Positions 1-7,057 are shown, counted from the stretch's first letter. The stretch: DNA of 11,438 bases from CAWDLX01 sp046728155 (GCA_046728155.1 JBKPDY010000125.1:1-11438), one strand, 5' to 3'. Program-made: numbers and translations. Notes: generated by a model not told the origin, from the letters alone.

Positions 1-651
1 CCACAAGGGCCCTCGGAACCGCCGACGTCCGCCGGCGCGTCGGAGAGCACGCCGCGGGAGAGCCTGGGCCCGGCTCCGCACCCCGTGGAGACGCTCGGCG
101 GTGCCTCAGTGCCGCCTCAGCCGACCGGTGGCGTCGGCACCGGACCAATCACGCCGGCGCCGCCACCGGTCGAAACCACCGGCTCCGCGCCCAAACCGCT
201 CGAGGACCCGCCGGTGGAAACCTCGCCACCGGCACACCCGACTCCGGTGGAGGACCGGCCAGCGGCGACGGTGGAGACGGCGGCGAAACCGCGACGGCGA
301 AGCGGAGGCCTGCTCTTGGTCGCCGGCATCCTGGCGGTTATCGTGCTCGCCGCGGTCGGCTACCAGTACGTCACCTCCCGGGACAATCCGAGCCGGGCGA
401 ACGTCGGCGACTGCCTCTCCGGGACCGAGAACCCGGCAGAGGTCGGAAACATCAAGCTGGTCGACTGCGGCGACGCCACCGCCACGTTCCGCGTGACACA
501 AAAGGTCGCCGACCAGCCCAAGGAGGGTAACGAGACCGCCTGCTCGGGCGTCGAACACGACGATGTCTTCTGGTACGGCGGACGCGTCCTGTGGTTCATC
601 GGCAGCAGTGACCGGGGCACCATCCTCTGCCTCGCGAAGTTGAAGGGCTAG
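1..651 (+). CDS. LppU/SCO3897-like membrane-anchored protein, 5'-truncated by the window edge
   Basis: The frame is open from base 1, so the gene begins upstream; a GTG at 85 is a possible but unlikely internal start. Numbering from that GTG, residues 1-68 are a low-complexity Pro/Ala/Thr/Val/Glu region with recurring PVET/PVED units. A basic patch (KPRRR, 69-72) and one membrane helix (about 74-96) follow, then a small C-terminal domain with four cysteines at 110, 128, 153 and 182. The pattern NVGDCL ... LVDCGD ... ILCLAKL resembles the actinobacterial LppU/SCO3897 family. I infer a cytoplasmic disordered tail and an extracytoplasmic domain, perhaps with two disulfides; the family has no established biochemical function. 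The gene ends 20 bp before the hydrolase gene and probably shares its transcript. The family call is from motif memory and has not been checked by a search. Confidence 0.75.
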   Translation, partial: PQGPSEPPTSAGASESTPRESLGPAPHPVETLGGASVPPQPTGGVGTGPITPAPPPVETTGSAPKPLEDPPVETSPPAHPTPVEDRPAATVETAAKPRRRSGGLLLVAGILAVIVLAAVGYQYVTSRDNPSRANVGDCLSGTENPAEVGNIKLVDCGDATATFRVTQKVADQPKEGNETACSGVEHDDVFWYGGRVLWFIGSSDRGTILCLAKLKG

Positions 652-671
652 CAGCCAATCAGGGAGTATCG

Positions 672-1358
672 ATGGGTGAGATCGTCAGCTTCACCAGCAA
701 CGGTGGCACGAGCGAGGGCTACCTGGCCGTGCCGGCTTCGCCGAACGGCTCGGCGGTCATCGTGATCCAGGAGTGGTGGGGCCTTGTCGGCCACATCACC
801 AACGTGGCCGACCGGTTTGCGGCCGCGGGGTACGTCACGCTGGCGCCGGACCTGTACCACGGCGTGAAGACCACCGAACCCGACGAGGCCGGCAAGCTGA
901 TGATGGGTCTCGCGATGGACCAGGCCGCCAAGGACATCGCCGGAGCGGCCGCCTTCCTCGCCGGCCGGGACGACGTCACGACCGGCAAGGTCGGCACGGT
1001 CGGGTACTGCATGGGCGGCAGCCTCGCCCTGTGGTCGGCTACGCTCTCCGATCACATTGTCGCGGCGGTCGGGTTCTACCCTCCCCTGCCCTGGGAACGG
1101 ATGAGTCCACAGTGGTCCAATTACGCCGGCAAGGCGGCCCAGATCCACTGCTCGGAAGGGGACGGTACGTCGGCGGCGCCTGGCATACAGCAGGCTAAGG
1201 CGGCGATCGAGGCGGCCGGCGGCACCGTAACCCTCTACGACTACCCCGGTACCGAGCACGCGTTCTTCAACGACGACCGTCCCGAGGTCTACGCCCCTGA
1301 GGCGTCGGCCACCGCAATGACCCGCACCCTGGAGTTCTTCGCGACGCGTCTCCGGTGA
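672..1358 (+). CDS. Dienelactone hydrolase family protein (alpha/beta hydrolase)
   Basis: This 228-residue protein has the usual length and layout of the dienelactone hydrolase family, cytoplasmic enzymes that hydrolyse lactones or esters. The visible catalytic triad is Cys113 in the nucleophile elbow GYCMGG, Asp164 in SEGDG, and His196 in TEHAFFND. Glu34 in IQEWWGL matches the conserved Glu that primes the cysteine in characterised members. It has no signal peptide or membrane segment. The ATG at 672 is preceded by AGGGAG (661-666) at a 5-base spacing, which fixes the start. The stop overlaps the GTG of the uracil-DNA glycosylase gene by four bases, implying translational coupling. No chlorocatechol or aromatic degradation genes are nearby, so the substrate cannot be named; many such proteins are generic esterases. 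Confidence 0.9.
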   Translation: MGEIVSFTSNGGTSEGYLAVPASPNGSAVIVIQEWWGLVGHITNVADRFAAAGYVTLAPDLYHGVKTTEPDEAGKLMMGLAMDQAAKDIAGAAAFLAGRDDVTTGKVGTVGYCMGGSLALWSATLSDHIVAAVGFYPPLPWERMSPQWSNYAGKAAQIHCSEGDGTSAAPGIQQAKAAIEAAGGTVTLYDYPGTEHAFFNDDRPEVYAPEASATAMTRTLEFFATRLR

Positions 1359-2119
1359 GGCACGGCACCCGTCGCGTGGCGTCAGGCGCCGGTACGGCCG
1401 ATGAGGTCACCCGCGCGGCCACAGCGGTACCAGATCTCGCCGCTCTCGATACGGCCGTGTCCGAATGCCGTGCCTGCCCACGGCTGGTGGCGTGGCGGGA
1501 GGCGGTGGCGGCCGCTCCGCGGGCATCGTTTGCGGGTCAGACCTACTGGGGTCGTCCGGTTCCCGGCTTCGGGCCAGCGGACGCCGCTATCCTCCTTCTC
1601 GGTCTGGCCCCGGCGGCTCACGGCGGCAACCGGACCGGTCGCATCTTCACCGGCGACCGGTCCGGCGATGTCCTCTTCGCGGCCCTGTACCGGGCCGGGC
1701 TCGCCAACCAGCCGACCAGCGTCTCGGCCGATGACGGTCTGCTGCTCTACCGGACCAGGATCACCGCCGCGGTGCGCTGTGCCCCACCGGAGAACAAGCC
1801 CACCCCGCTCGAGCGGGACACATGTGCGGCATGGCTTCACCGCGAAATCACGCTTCTGCGCGGATCACTGCGGGTCGTCGTGGCGCTCGGCGCGTTCGCG
1901 TGGGCCGCGTTCTGGCCGGCGGTCCGGGCCGTGTACGGCGTCCGCCCGCCGGTGCCCCGACCGGCCTTCGGGCACGGGGTACGCGTTGACCTGACCGATA
2001 CACCAGCGCTACTGGGTTGTTACCACGTGAGCCAGCAGAACACGTTTACCGGCCGGCTCACCCCGGCCATGCTGGATGATGTGCTCCGCCAGGCGAAGGA
2101 GATCGCGGGGGTAGATTGA
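1355..2119 (+). CDS. Uracil-DNA glycosylase, family 5 (UDGb-like, 4Fe-4S)
   Basis: This 254-residue protein probably removes uracil and related deaminated bases from DNA as the first step of base excision repair. Four cysteines fit the Fe-S cluster pattern of family 4/5 enzymes: C38 and C41 (CRAC), C142 (VRCAPPENKP) and C157. Motif 1 is GLAPAAHGGNRTGRIFTGD (83-101); the Ala where other families carry a catalytic Asp or Asn points to family 5. The C-terminal motif is HVSQQNTFTGRLTP (224-237), with His-Val-Ser in place of the common His-Pro-Ser. The GTG start at 1355 overlaps the hydrolase stop (GTGA). The last 31 codons overlap a direct repeat whose second, decayed copy lies about 0.5 kb downstream, so this C-terminus may have been replaced by recombination. 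The motifs look intact, so an active enzyme is expected. Confidence 0.92.
   Translation: MRHGTRRVASGAGTADEVTRAATAVPDLAALDTAVSECRACPRLVAWREAVAAAPRASFAGQTYWGRPVPGFGPADAAILLLGLAPAAHGGNRTGRIFTGDRSGDVLFAALYRAGLANQPTSVSADDGLLLYRTRITAAVRCAPPENKPTPLERDTCAAWLHREITLLRGSLRVVVALGAFAWAAFWPAVRAVYGVRPPVPRPAFGHGVRVDLTDTPALLGCYHVSQQNTFTGRLTPAMLDDVLRQAKEIAGVD
2027..2076 (+). repeat. Direct repeat copy 1, inside the 3' end of the glycosylase gene
   Basis: These 50 bases encode the VSQQNTFTGRLTPAMLD part of the glycosylase. They align without gaps to 2536-2585 at a constant offset of 509 bp, with 41 of 50 positions identical by hand count. The two copies bracket the orphan ORF at 2131-2511. Confidence 0.8.
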
Positions 2120-2130
2120 CCTAGCTCTCG

Positions 2131-2511
2131 ATGGCGCCAAGACTTGTCCAGGTCATGGACCCACGCCTGGGAATGGGTCGGAGCGTGGATTTCGCCTTCA
2201 CGTTCCCCCGTGGGCGGGACTTCCCGACCGATGGACGGGTAACCGTCCTCGAACAATGCTGCTACTCGCGGTCCAGCGTTGTCTCGATGGCGCAGGAATA
2301 CGCCAAACTGGCTCCCGGCCGCGTGAGTCTCATATGGATCGGCTCCAACATCCCGGCCCTGCTGGGCAACAACAACGGATTGGGCAATGTTCTCATGAGC
2401 CTCTCCGACAATGTCTTCGTCGAAATTGCCGGACCGGCCCTACCCCCCGCGACCGCGCAGAAACTCGCCGAGACGTTCGGTGAGCGTTGCCTGTTCGCGT
2501 TCGGCTGCTAA
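2131..2511 (+). CDS. Orphan hypothetical protein, 126 aa
   Basis: I do not recognise this protein. It is 126 residues, has no clear membrane helix or signal peptide, and carries four cysteines: a C43-C44 pair, C120, and C126 as the last residue. A central stretch (about 66-100) holds alternating hydrophobic segments and an Asn-rich turn (GNNNG). An in-frame TAG at 2122 makes the ATG at 2131 the earliest ATG; no Shine-Dalgarno is visible there or before the next ATG at 2155, so the start is uncertain. It begins 11 bp after the glycosylase stop on the same strand. Codon choice looks less G/C-biased than in neighbours (ATA, TTG, CTA, several AAT and GTT), and it ends in TAA, unlike the other genes here. 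With the flanking direct repeats, this suggests an acquired gene; it could also be a decayed fragment. Confidence 0.55.
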   Translation: MAPRLVQVMDPRLGMGRSVDFAFTFPRGRDFPTDGRVTVLEQCCYSRSSVVSMAQEYAKLAPGRVSLIWIGSNIPALLGNNNGLGNVLMSLSDNVFVEIAGPALPPATAQKLAETFGERCLFAFGC

Positions 2512-2535
2512 GTCTCGATCCGGTAAACCCGGGAG

Positions 2536-2617
2536 GTCAGCCCGCGGGACGCCTTTACCGGCCGGCGCGCCCCGGCGATGCTGGACGCTGGCGACCGCGA
2601 CCGCGATCGCCGGGTAG
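2536..2617 (+). pseudogene. Remnant second copy of the glycosylase gene 3' end
   Basis: Bases 2536-2585 match 2027-2076 in the intact glycosylase gene at 41 of 50 positions without gaps. With about six bases of gap the match continues less well to 2617, where GATCGCCGGGTAG resembles GATCGCGGGGGTAG at the end of the real gene. In the corresponding frame it reads VSPRDAFTGRRAPAMLD against VSQQNTFTGRLTPAMLD. The rest of the gene is absent upstream; the preceding sequence is the unrelated 126-aa ORF. Most differences replace A or T by G or C, fitting neutral drift in a high-GC genome. I read it as a dead gene end left by insertion or gene-end replacement. The 157-bp gap containing it (2512-2668) shows nothing else I can support. 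Confidence 0.65.
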
Positions 2618-2668
2618 GCGCGTCGTGGCCGGCCACATCCTGATCCTGGCCCCGGCTGCCGTGGCGGC

Positions 2669-3409
2669 ATGGGGGTCCGGTTGACGAGGGTGAGGTGGTG
2701 GGCACCGCTCGCCGCGATCGTGGCGCTGCTCGCCGCGACCATGCTCGCCGCGCTGTACGCAGACCCGGTGGTGGAAAGGGATACGAGCCGCCGCTTCGGG
2801 TTCAGCCAGCAGCCGGCTACGCCGCGAACAGGTGTCACCGGGCCGGTGCCCTCGACCACCAGCCCGGGTACCGATCGGAGCCTGGGCGTCCCCGTGTGGG
2901 TCACCTATCTCATCAGCGGCCTCCTCGCCGCCGTGATCGTGCTGATCATCGGGTACCTGATCTGGCTCGCGCTCCGAAACCGGATCGGTCAGCGGATCCA
3001 GCCGGTGACCGTCACGCCAGGTTCGCCGCCGACACTCGAGGAGACGCGGCAGAGCGTACGGGATGTCCTCGACGCGAGCCTGTCCGATCTGGACGACACC
3101 GAAACCGACCCGCGCCGGGCGATCATCGCCTGCTGGGTGAGGCTGGAGCAGGCCGCCGCCAAAGCTGGAGTGAAGCGTCAGCCGGCCGACACCTCCACCG
3201 ACCTCGTGCACCGGATGCTCACCAACCATCTGGTCGTGTCCGGTGACGTCCTGGCCGGCCTGGCTTCGCTGTACCGGGAAGCAAGGTTCGCCCCACATGT
3301 GGTCGACCAGACCATGCGGGCCCAGGCCAGGGCTGCGTTGGTGGAACTTCGGGCCGAGCTCAGCCGGTCGTTGTTGCACATCCGTCGACCCGTGGGGATC
3401 GAGTCGTGA
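2669..3409 (+). CDS. DUF4129 domain membrane protein
   Basis: This 246-residue protein has an N-terminal membrane helix (about 11-30), an extracytoplasmic Pro/Ser/Thr-rich linker, a second helix (about 77-102), and a cytoplasmic DUF4129 domain (about 145-235). The domain is recognisable from DPRRAIIACWVRLEQAAA, the PADTSTDLVHRML region and LASLYREARFAPH. DUF4129 is often fused behind a transglutaminase (TgpA-type) and encoded beside MoxR and DUF58 genes; here it stands alone without the transglutaminase, a frequent actinobacterial form. Its function is unproven; a role in a MoxR-linked envelope complex is inferred. The start is uncertain: the ATG at 2669 has no clear ribosome-binding site, while a TTG at 2681 follows GGGGG (2671-2675) at a better distance, and a GTG at 2690 is also possible. 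The stop overlaps the next gene's GTG. Confidence 0.85.
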   Translation: MGVRLTRVRWWAPLAAIVALLAATMLAALYADPVVERDTSRRFGFSQQPATPRTGVTGPVPSTTSPGTDRSLGVPVWVTYLISGLLAAVIVLIIGYLIWLALRNRIGQRIQPVTVTPGSPPTLEETRQSVRDVLDASLSDLDDTETDPRRAIIACWVRLEQAAAKAGVKRQPADTSTDLVHRMLTNHLVVSGDVLAGLASLYREARFAPHVVDQTMRAQARAALVELRAELSRSLLHIRRPVGIES

Positions 3410-4020
3410 GTCGCCGCTCGACGATGCGGACGTTCAGTGGCGAGTACGGCCGGCTTGAGGATCTGCTCAGATTCGACGAGCGGTACTCCACGATCGACGA
3501 GACGCAGGCGAACCGCTGGGCATGGCGCGCGCTCGCCGTGACGTTCGGTCTCAGTGTCGTCATCTGGGCGATTGCCCACGTGATCGGCTACGCGCCACCT
3601 TTCCTTCTGATCCTCTTCGTCTGCGCCGGTGGCGTCTCGTTGCGCCTGATCCTGCTGACCGTCTCCGAGCCCCGCTGGCGGCAGGTCGGTGAGCTGGTCC
3701 GTGCGGTCTCCGCTCCGCCGCGCATAGCCATGGGCGGCTGGTACGAGGGTGGCGACGGGATGACGAAGGCGATCCGGCGATGGGACCGCCGGCTCGAATG
3801 GGGAGCGACCTACCCGCAGCGGTACGCGTTCACCGTGGCTCCGCGCCTGGCCGAAGTGGTCGACGAGTGGCTGCGTCAGCAGTACGGGTTGACCGCGGCG
3901 AACGATCAGGCCCGGGCGAGGGCGCTGCTCGGCGAGCCGATGTGGGCGATTCTGCATCCGGAGCCAGGACGGGCGCCCACGGCGAAACAAATGGCGCAGG
4001 CGTTGGTACGGCTGGAATGA
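3406..4020 (+). CDS. Two-TM membrane protein of unknown function in the MoxR operon
   Basis: This 204-residue protein has a polar N-terminus, two adjacent membrane helices (about 41-61 and 64-85), and a roughly 115-residue C-terminal cytoplasmic part. The latter is rich in Trp and charge, including EWGATYPQRYAFTVAPRLAE (131-150) and ALLGEPMWAILHPE (173-186). I cannot assign a named domain. The GTG start lies within the four-base overlap with the DUF4129 stop (3406-3409), and its own stop overlaps the ATG of the MoxR gene (4017-4020). Translation is therefore probably coupled on both sides, suggesting stoichiometric production with its neighbours. From position and topology it is probably an accessory membrane partner of the MoxR/DUF58/DUF4129 system; this is inference. 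Confidence 0.85.
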   Translation: MSRRSTMRTFSGEYGRLEDLLRFDERYSTIDETQANRWAWRALAVTFGLSVVIWAIAHVIGYAPPFLLILFVCAGGVSLRLILLTVSEPRWRQVGELVRAVSAPPRIAMGGWYEGGDGMTKAIRRWDRRLEWGATYPQRYAFTVAPRLAEVVDEWLRQQYGLTAANDQARARALLGEPMWAILHPEPGRAPTAKQMAQALVRLE

Positions 4021-5066
4021 CGAGCGAGAGAGAGGCGGCAATGGCGGATATCGGGGGGCGGCCGTTGTCGCCACAGGAGACCGGCCGGATCGCGGGGGCG
4101 GTGCTCGACGCGATCGGCACGGTCGTGGTGGGCAAGCGCGATGCGTTGCGCCTTGTCTTCGCCGGGATCCTCGCCGGCGGACATGTGCTGCTGGAGGATC
4201 TGCCGGGCCTGGGAAAGACGCTCACCGCGCGCTGCTTCGCCCAGGCGCTGGGGCTGGGCTTCCGCCGTCTCCAGTTCACGCCGGACCTGCTTCCGGCCGA
4301 CGTGACCGGCTCGTTCCTGTATGACCAACGCACCCACGACTTCACCTTCCGGCCGGGGCCGATCTTTACGAACTTCCTGCTCGCCGACGAGATCAACCGG
4401 ACGCCACCGAAGACCCAGGCGGCCCTGCTCGAGGCGATGCAGGAGCGCCAGGTCTCGGTCGAGGGCACGACATACGCGCTGCAGGCCCCGTTCCACGTCC
4501 TCGCCACGGCGAACCCGATCGAGCACGAGGGCACATACCCGTTGCCGGAGGCGCAGCTGGACCGGTTCCTCCTGCGGGTGTCGTTCGGCTACCCGGCGCC
4601 GGATGAGGAGTTCGGCGTGCTGCAACGGCGGATCGAGCGTCGCAGGGAGGAGGCCGTCATCGAGCCGGTGGTCGACCCGGACGTGCTAGTGCAGATGCAG
4701 CAAGCGCTCGAGGACGTGACGATCGAGGACTCGATCGGCCGGTACATCATCGAGCTGACCACCGCGACCCGTGTGCATCCCCACGTTCTCATCGGGGCGT
4801 CTCCGCGCGGATCCCTCGCACTGCTATTGCTGTCGCGGGCCAACGCGGCCATCGCCGGCCGCGATTTCGTCATTCCGGAGGACGTGAAGGCCGTCGCCGT
4901 CGCCGGCCTCGCCCACCGGATCACGCTGCGGCCTGAGATGTGGCTGCGTCGGGTCGACTCGTCACAGGTGGTGGCAACGGTAGTGACGCAGGTGCCGGCT
5001 CCGACCACCGGAGCGCTGCCTGTGCACGGGGCGTTCGTCCCGGCGCAAGCCGCGGCGCAGGGCTGA
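4017..5066 (+). CDS. MoxR family AAA+ ATPase
   Basis: This 349-residue cytoplasmic ATPase belongs to the MoxR branch of AAA+ proteins, thought to act as chaperones that remodel or insert metal into partner proteins, often DUF58/vWA proteins. It shows Walker A at 60-68 (EDLPGLGKT), Walker B at about 120-125 (FLLADE, running into INRTPPKTQAALLEAM), and a sensor 1 region with ATANPIEHEGTYPLPEAQLD. The C-terminal lid contains GASPRGSLALLLLSRANA (sensor 2). Its length is typical. The ATG at 4017 overlaps the upstream stop (ATGA). A second ATG at 4041, eight codons in, is preceded by AGAGAGG at good spacing and may be the true start; the family fold begins after both. The DUF58 gene starts 2 bp after the stop, supporting joint function. 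Confidence 0.95.
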   Translation: MTSEREAAMADIGGRPLSPQETGRIAGAVLDAIGTVVVGKRDALRLVFAGILAGGHVLLEDLPGLGKTLTARCFAQALGLGFRRLQFTPDLLPADVTGSFLYDQRTHDFTFRPGPIFTNFLLADEINRTPPKTQAALLEAMQERQVSVEGTTYALQAPFHVLATANPIEHEGTYPLPEAQLDRFLLRVSFGYPAPDEEFGVLQRRIERRREEAVIEPVVDPDVLVQMQQALEDVTIEDSIGRYIIELTTATRVHPHVLIGASPRGSLALLLLSRANAAIAGRDFVIPEDVKAVAVAGLAHRITLRPEMWLRRVDSSQVVATVVTQVPAPTTGALPVHGAFVPAQAAAQG

Positions 5067-5068
5067 CG

Positions 5069-6439
5069 ATGGCGCGCTTGCCGCTGCTGTCGCTGCCGAA
5101 CGGGGTGGAGGGGTCGTGGGCGGCCGGGCTGTTCGCGAAGGGCCCCTGGTCGCCCACCCGGGCCATGGGTCGGGCCGCCACGTTCGTCGGCGTCTGCGTG
5201 ATGATCGCGGTCGTGCTGGGGCGGCCGGATCTGATCGTGCTGGCGACCCCGTTCGCACTCGGCACCGGCTGGAGTCTGCGGCGCCGGCCAACCGTCGCCC
5301 CGACGGTCACGGTGGCGGTGGCCGAGGACTCCACGGCCGAGGGCGAACGTTTCCACACCGTCATGACCGTGACGAACCCGAACCCGATCCATCTCGACGT
5401 CGCGGTGGCCCGGCTCACGTACTCGCTGTGGTTGTACGTACGGCATGGTGACCGTCCATATGCGACAGATCTCGCTCCGGCCCGTACGACCGAGGTGACG
5501 CTGCTCGGGACGGCGCTGCGTTGGGGGTACCAGCAGCTCGGACCGGCGTCGGTCTACGCCGCGGGCTGCGATGGGCTGCTGCTGAGCGGGCGTCATGTCG
5601 CCGACCCGGCTCGGGTGCGGGTACACCCTGAGCGGCCGGTGTTCCGCGCCGACGACGAGATGCCGGTCTCCTCCGCCCTGGTCGGCGTGCACCGCTCCCG
5701 CCGACCGGGAGAGGGCGGCGAGCTCGCCGGTGTACGCCGCTACAGCCCGGGTGACCGGCTGCGTCGGGTGGACTGGCGGCTCACGCTGCGCACGAACGAG
5801 CCGTACGTCGTGCACACGCTCTCCGATCGGGACGCCGAGGTCGTCATCCTGCTCGACGTGCTCGAGGAGGCCGGGCAGTCCGGTGGGATCCGCGGTACGG
5901 CGTCCGTTGTGGACACTTGTGTCCGGGCGGCGGCCGGCATCGCCGAGCACTACCTGCGCCAGGGCGACCGGGTCTCGCTGCTCGAGTACTCCGGTCACCC
6001 CCGGCGGCTGCGGGCGGCGGCCGGCCGCAAGCAGCTGCAGCTCGTCACCGAATGGCTCCTCGCGACCCGGTCCACCGCCGGCTCCGGAGACCCACCCACG
6101 TACGGGATCGGTCCACACCTCATCCCGACCGAGGCTCTCGTCGTCGTGCTGAGCCCGCTGCTGTCGCCGCGCAGCGGGGAGATGATCGCCACACTGGCCC
6201 AGGCCGGTCGGACGGTTCTCGTCGTCGACACCCTCGGCGACCTCGCGCGCCGGGTCGAGGTCACGTCCCGTTGGCGGGTCGTGGCGCACCGGCTGTGGTG
6301 GTTGGAGCGCGCCGGGTTGATCGGCCAGCTGCGCGAGGCCGGCGTTCCCGTCGCACCCTGGGCGGGCGCCGGCACCCTGGACGCCATGCTGCGCGACATG
6401 ACCCGGGTAGCCGCGGCCCCCCGGATCGGGGTGCGCTGA
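5069..6439 (+). CDS. DUF58 domain protein (vWA-like MoxR partner)
   Basis: This 456-residue protein has two N-terminal membrane helices (about 35-50 and 53-69), a beta-rich segment (about 75-190) and the DUF58 signature GELAGVRRYSPGDRLRRVDW at about 217-236. A vWA-like region follows from AEVVILLDVLEEAG (256-269). DUF58 proteins are typically encoded next to MoxR ATPases and are thought to be their clients. The first metal-site motif, normally D-x-S-x-S in vWA domains, reads DVLEE here, so metal-dependent adhesion-site function is doubtful. The ATG at 5069 sits 2 bp past the MoxR stop; the frame stays open upstream but that part overlaps MoxR in another frame and is rejected. The stop shares one base with the next ATG (TGATG). 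Confidence 0.93.
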   Translation: MARLPLLSLPNGVEGSWAAGLFAKGPWSPTRAMGRAATFVGVCVMIAVVLGRPDLIVLATPFALGTGWSLRRRPTVAPTVTVAVAEDSTAEGERFHTVMTVTNPNPIHLDVAVARLTYSLWLYVRHGDRPYATDLAPARTTEVTLLGTALRWGYQQLGPASVYAAGCDGLLLSGRHVADPARVRVHPERPVFRADDEMPVSSALVGVHRSRRPGEGGELAGVRRYSPGDRLRRVDWRLTLRTNEPYVVHTLSDRDAEVVILLDVLEEAGQSGGIRGTASVVDTCVRAAAGIAEHYLRQGDRVSLLEYSGHPRRLRAAAGRKQLQLVTEWLLATRSTAGSGDPPTYGIGPHLIPTEALVVVLSPLLSPRSGEMIATLAQAGRTVLVVDTLGDLARRVEVTSRWRVVAHRLWWLERAGLIGQLREAGVPVAPWAGAGTLDAMLRDMTRVAAAPRIGVR

Positions 6440-7047
6440 TGAGATGGCTGACCGAACTCGGTAAGGATCTCATCGACCGGCTCATCAACGTGATCCGCAG
6501 GATCCGGCGGATACAGCCGGGTCCGGCGCTGATGCGCCTCGCCGCTGGTGCCGCGGCCATGGGTGCCCTGCTCGTCGCGGCCCCCGCCGCCGCGGCGCAG
6601 TCGTCCCAGGCCGGACTACTCGTCCCGTTCGCAATCGTGGTCGTGTTCTTTCCACGGACCCGATGGGTCGGCATCGCCGCGCTGGTGTCAGTCCTGCTGT
6701 GGCTGCTCGCCACGATCGCGGATGACGGACCGCCGCCGCTGTGGCGGCTCGGCGCCCTGGCCGGGATACTCTACGTGATGCACTCGGCCGCGGCCGTGGC
6801 CGCGGTCCTGCCCTACGACGCGGTCGTCGCCGGCCGAGTCCTGCTGCGGTGGGCCGCCCGCACCATCGCGGTAACCGCGGTCAGTGTCGCGATCGGACTC
6901 GGCGGATACGCGGTCGTCGATCGGCTGCCCACCCAACGCAGCATCATCGGTCCGATCGTGGGCGCGGTCCTCGCCGCAATGCTGGTCGGGATGCTCGCCC
7001 TGCAACTGCGTCGAGCCGGCACTATCGACCGTGACGGCACGGGGTAG
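6439..7047 (+). CDS. Six-TM integral membrane protein, function unknown
   Basis: This 202-residue protein has an amphipathic basic N-terminus (RRIRRI at 20-25) and about six hydrophobic helices: near 31-50, 57-71, 76-93, 102-124, 143-160 and 169-190. The first helix is Ala-rich and ends in APAAAAQSS, which could be a signal-peptide cleavage region instead. I recognise no named domain or catalytic motif. It starts on the ATG of a TGATG junction with the DUF58 gene, so it is translationally coupled to the operon and is probably its last membrane component. The flavoprotein gene follows after 10 bp. The long in-frame stretch upstream of 6439 only shadows the DUF58 gene. Confidence 0.85.
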   Translation: MRWLTELGKDLIDRLINVIRRIRRIQPGPALMRLAAGAAAMGALLVAAPAAAAQSSQAGLLVPFAIVVVFFPRTRWVGIAALVSVLLWLLATIADDGPPPLWRLGALAGILYVMHSAAAVAAVLPYDAVVAGRVLLRWAARTIAVTAVSVAIGLGGYAVVDRLPTQRSIIGPIVGAVLAAMLVGMLALQLRRAGTIDRDGTG

Positions 7048-7057
7048 CGTTGACCTT

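Noticed and set aside
3293..3302. CCACATGTGG, sharing its core with the 8367-8380 palindrome
   Set aside because: A 10-bp palindrome within the DUF4129 coding region; two occurrences in 11 kb of GC-rich DNA are too weak to call a regulon site.
2555..3379. 274-codon minus-strand ORF opposite the DUF4129 gene
   Set aside because: It is a His/Arg/Pro/Gly-rich shadow frame typical of high-GC antisense ORFs, while the plus strand encodes a recognisable domain.
3780..4016. Possible N-terminal extension of the MoxR protein
   Set aside because: It overlaps the two-TM protein gene in another frame and reads as low-complexity Gly/Ala/Arg; the coupled ATG at 4017 or the ATG at 4041 fits the family start.
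4940..5068. Upstream extension of the DUF58 protein
   Set aside because: It overlaps the end of the MoxR gene; the ATG at 5069, 2 bp after the MoxR stop, is the natural start.
5911..5924. Inverted repeat GGACACTTGTGTCC in the DUF58 gene
   Set aside because: It is a short stem with a 2-base centre inside conserved coding sequence, with no promoter or gene boundary nearby.
4589..6289. 566-codon minus-strand ORF opposite the MoxR/DUF58 genes
   Set aside because: Its Arg/Gly/Pro/His-rich composition lacks domains, and both plus-strand genes are convincing families.
6884..7057. Upstream extension of the NDH-2-like protein
   Set aside because: It overlaps the six-TM gene, and the FAD-binding fold begins just after the GTG at 7058.
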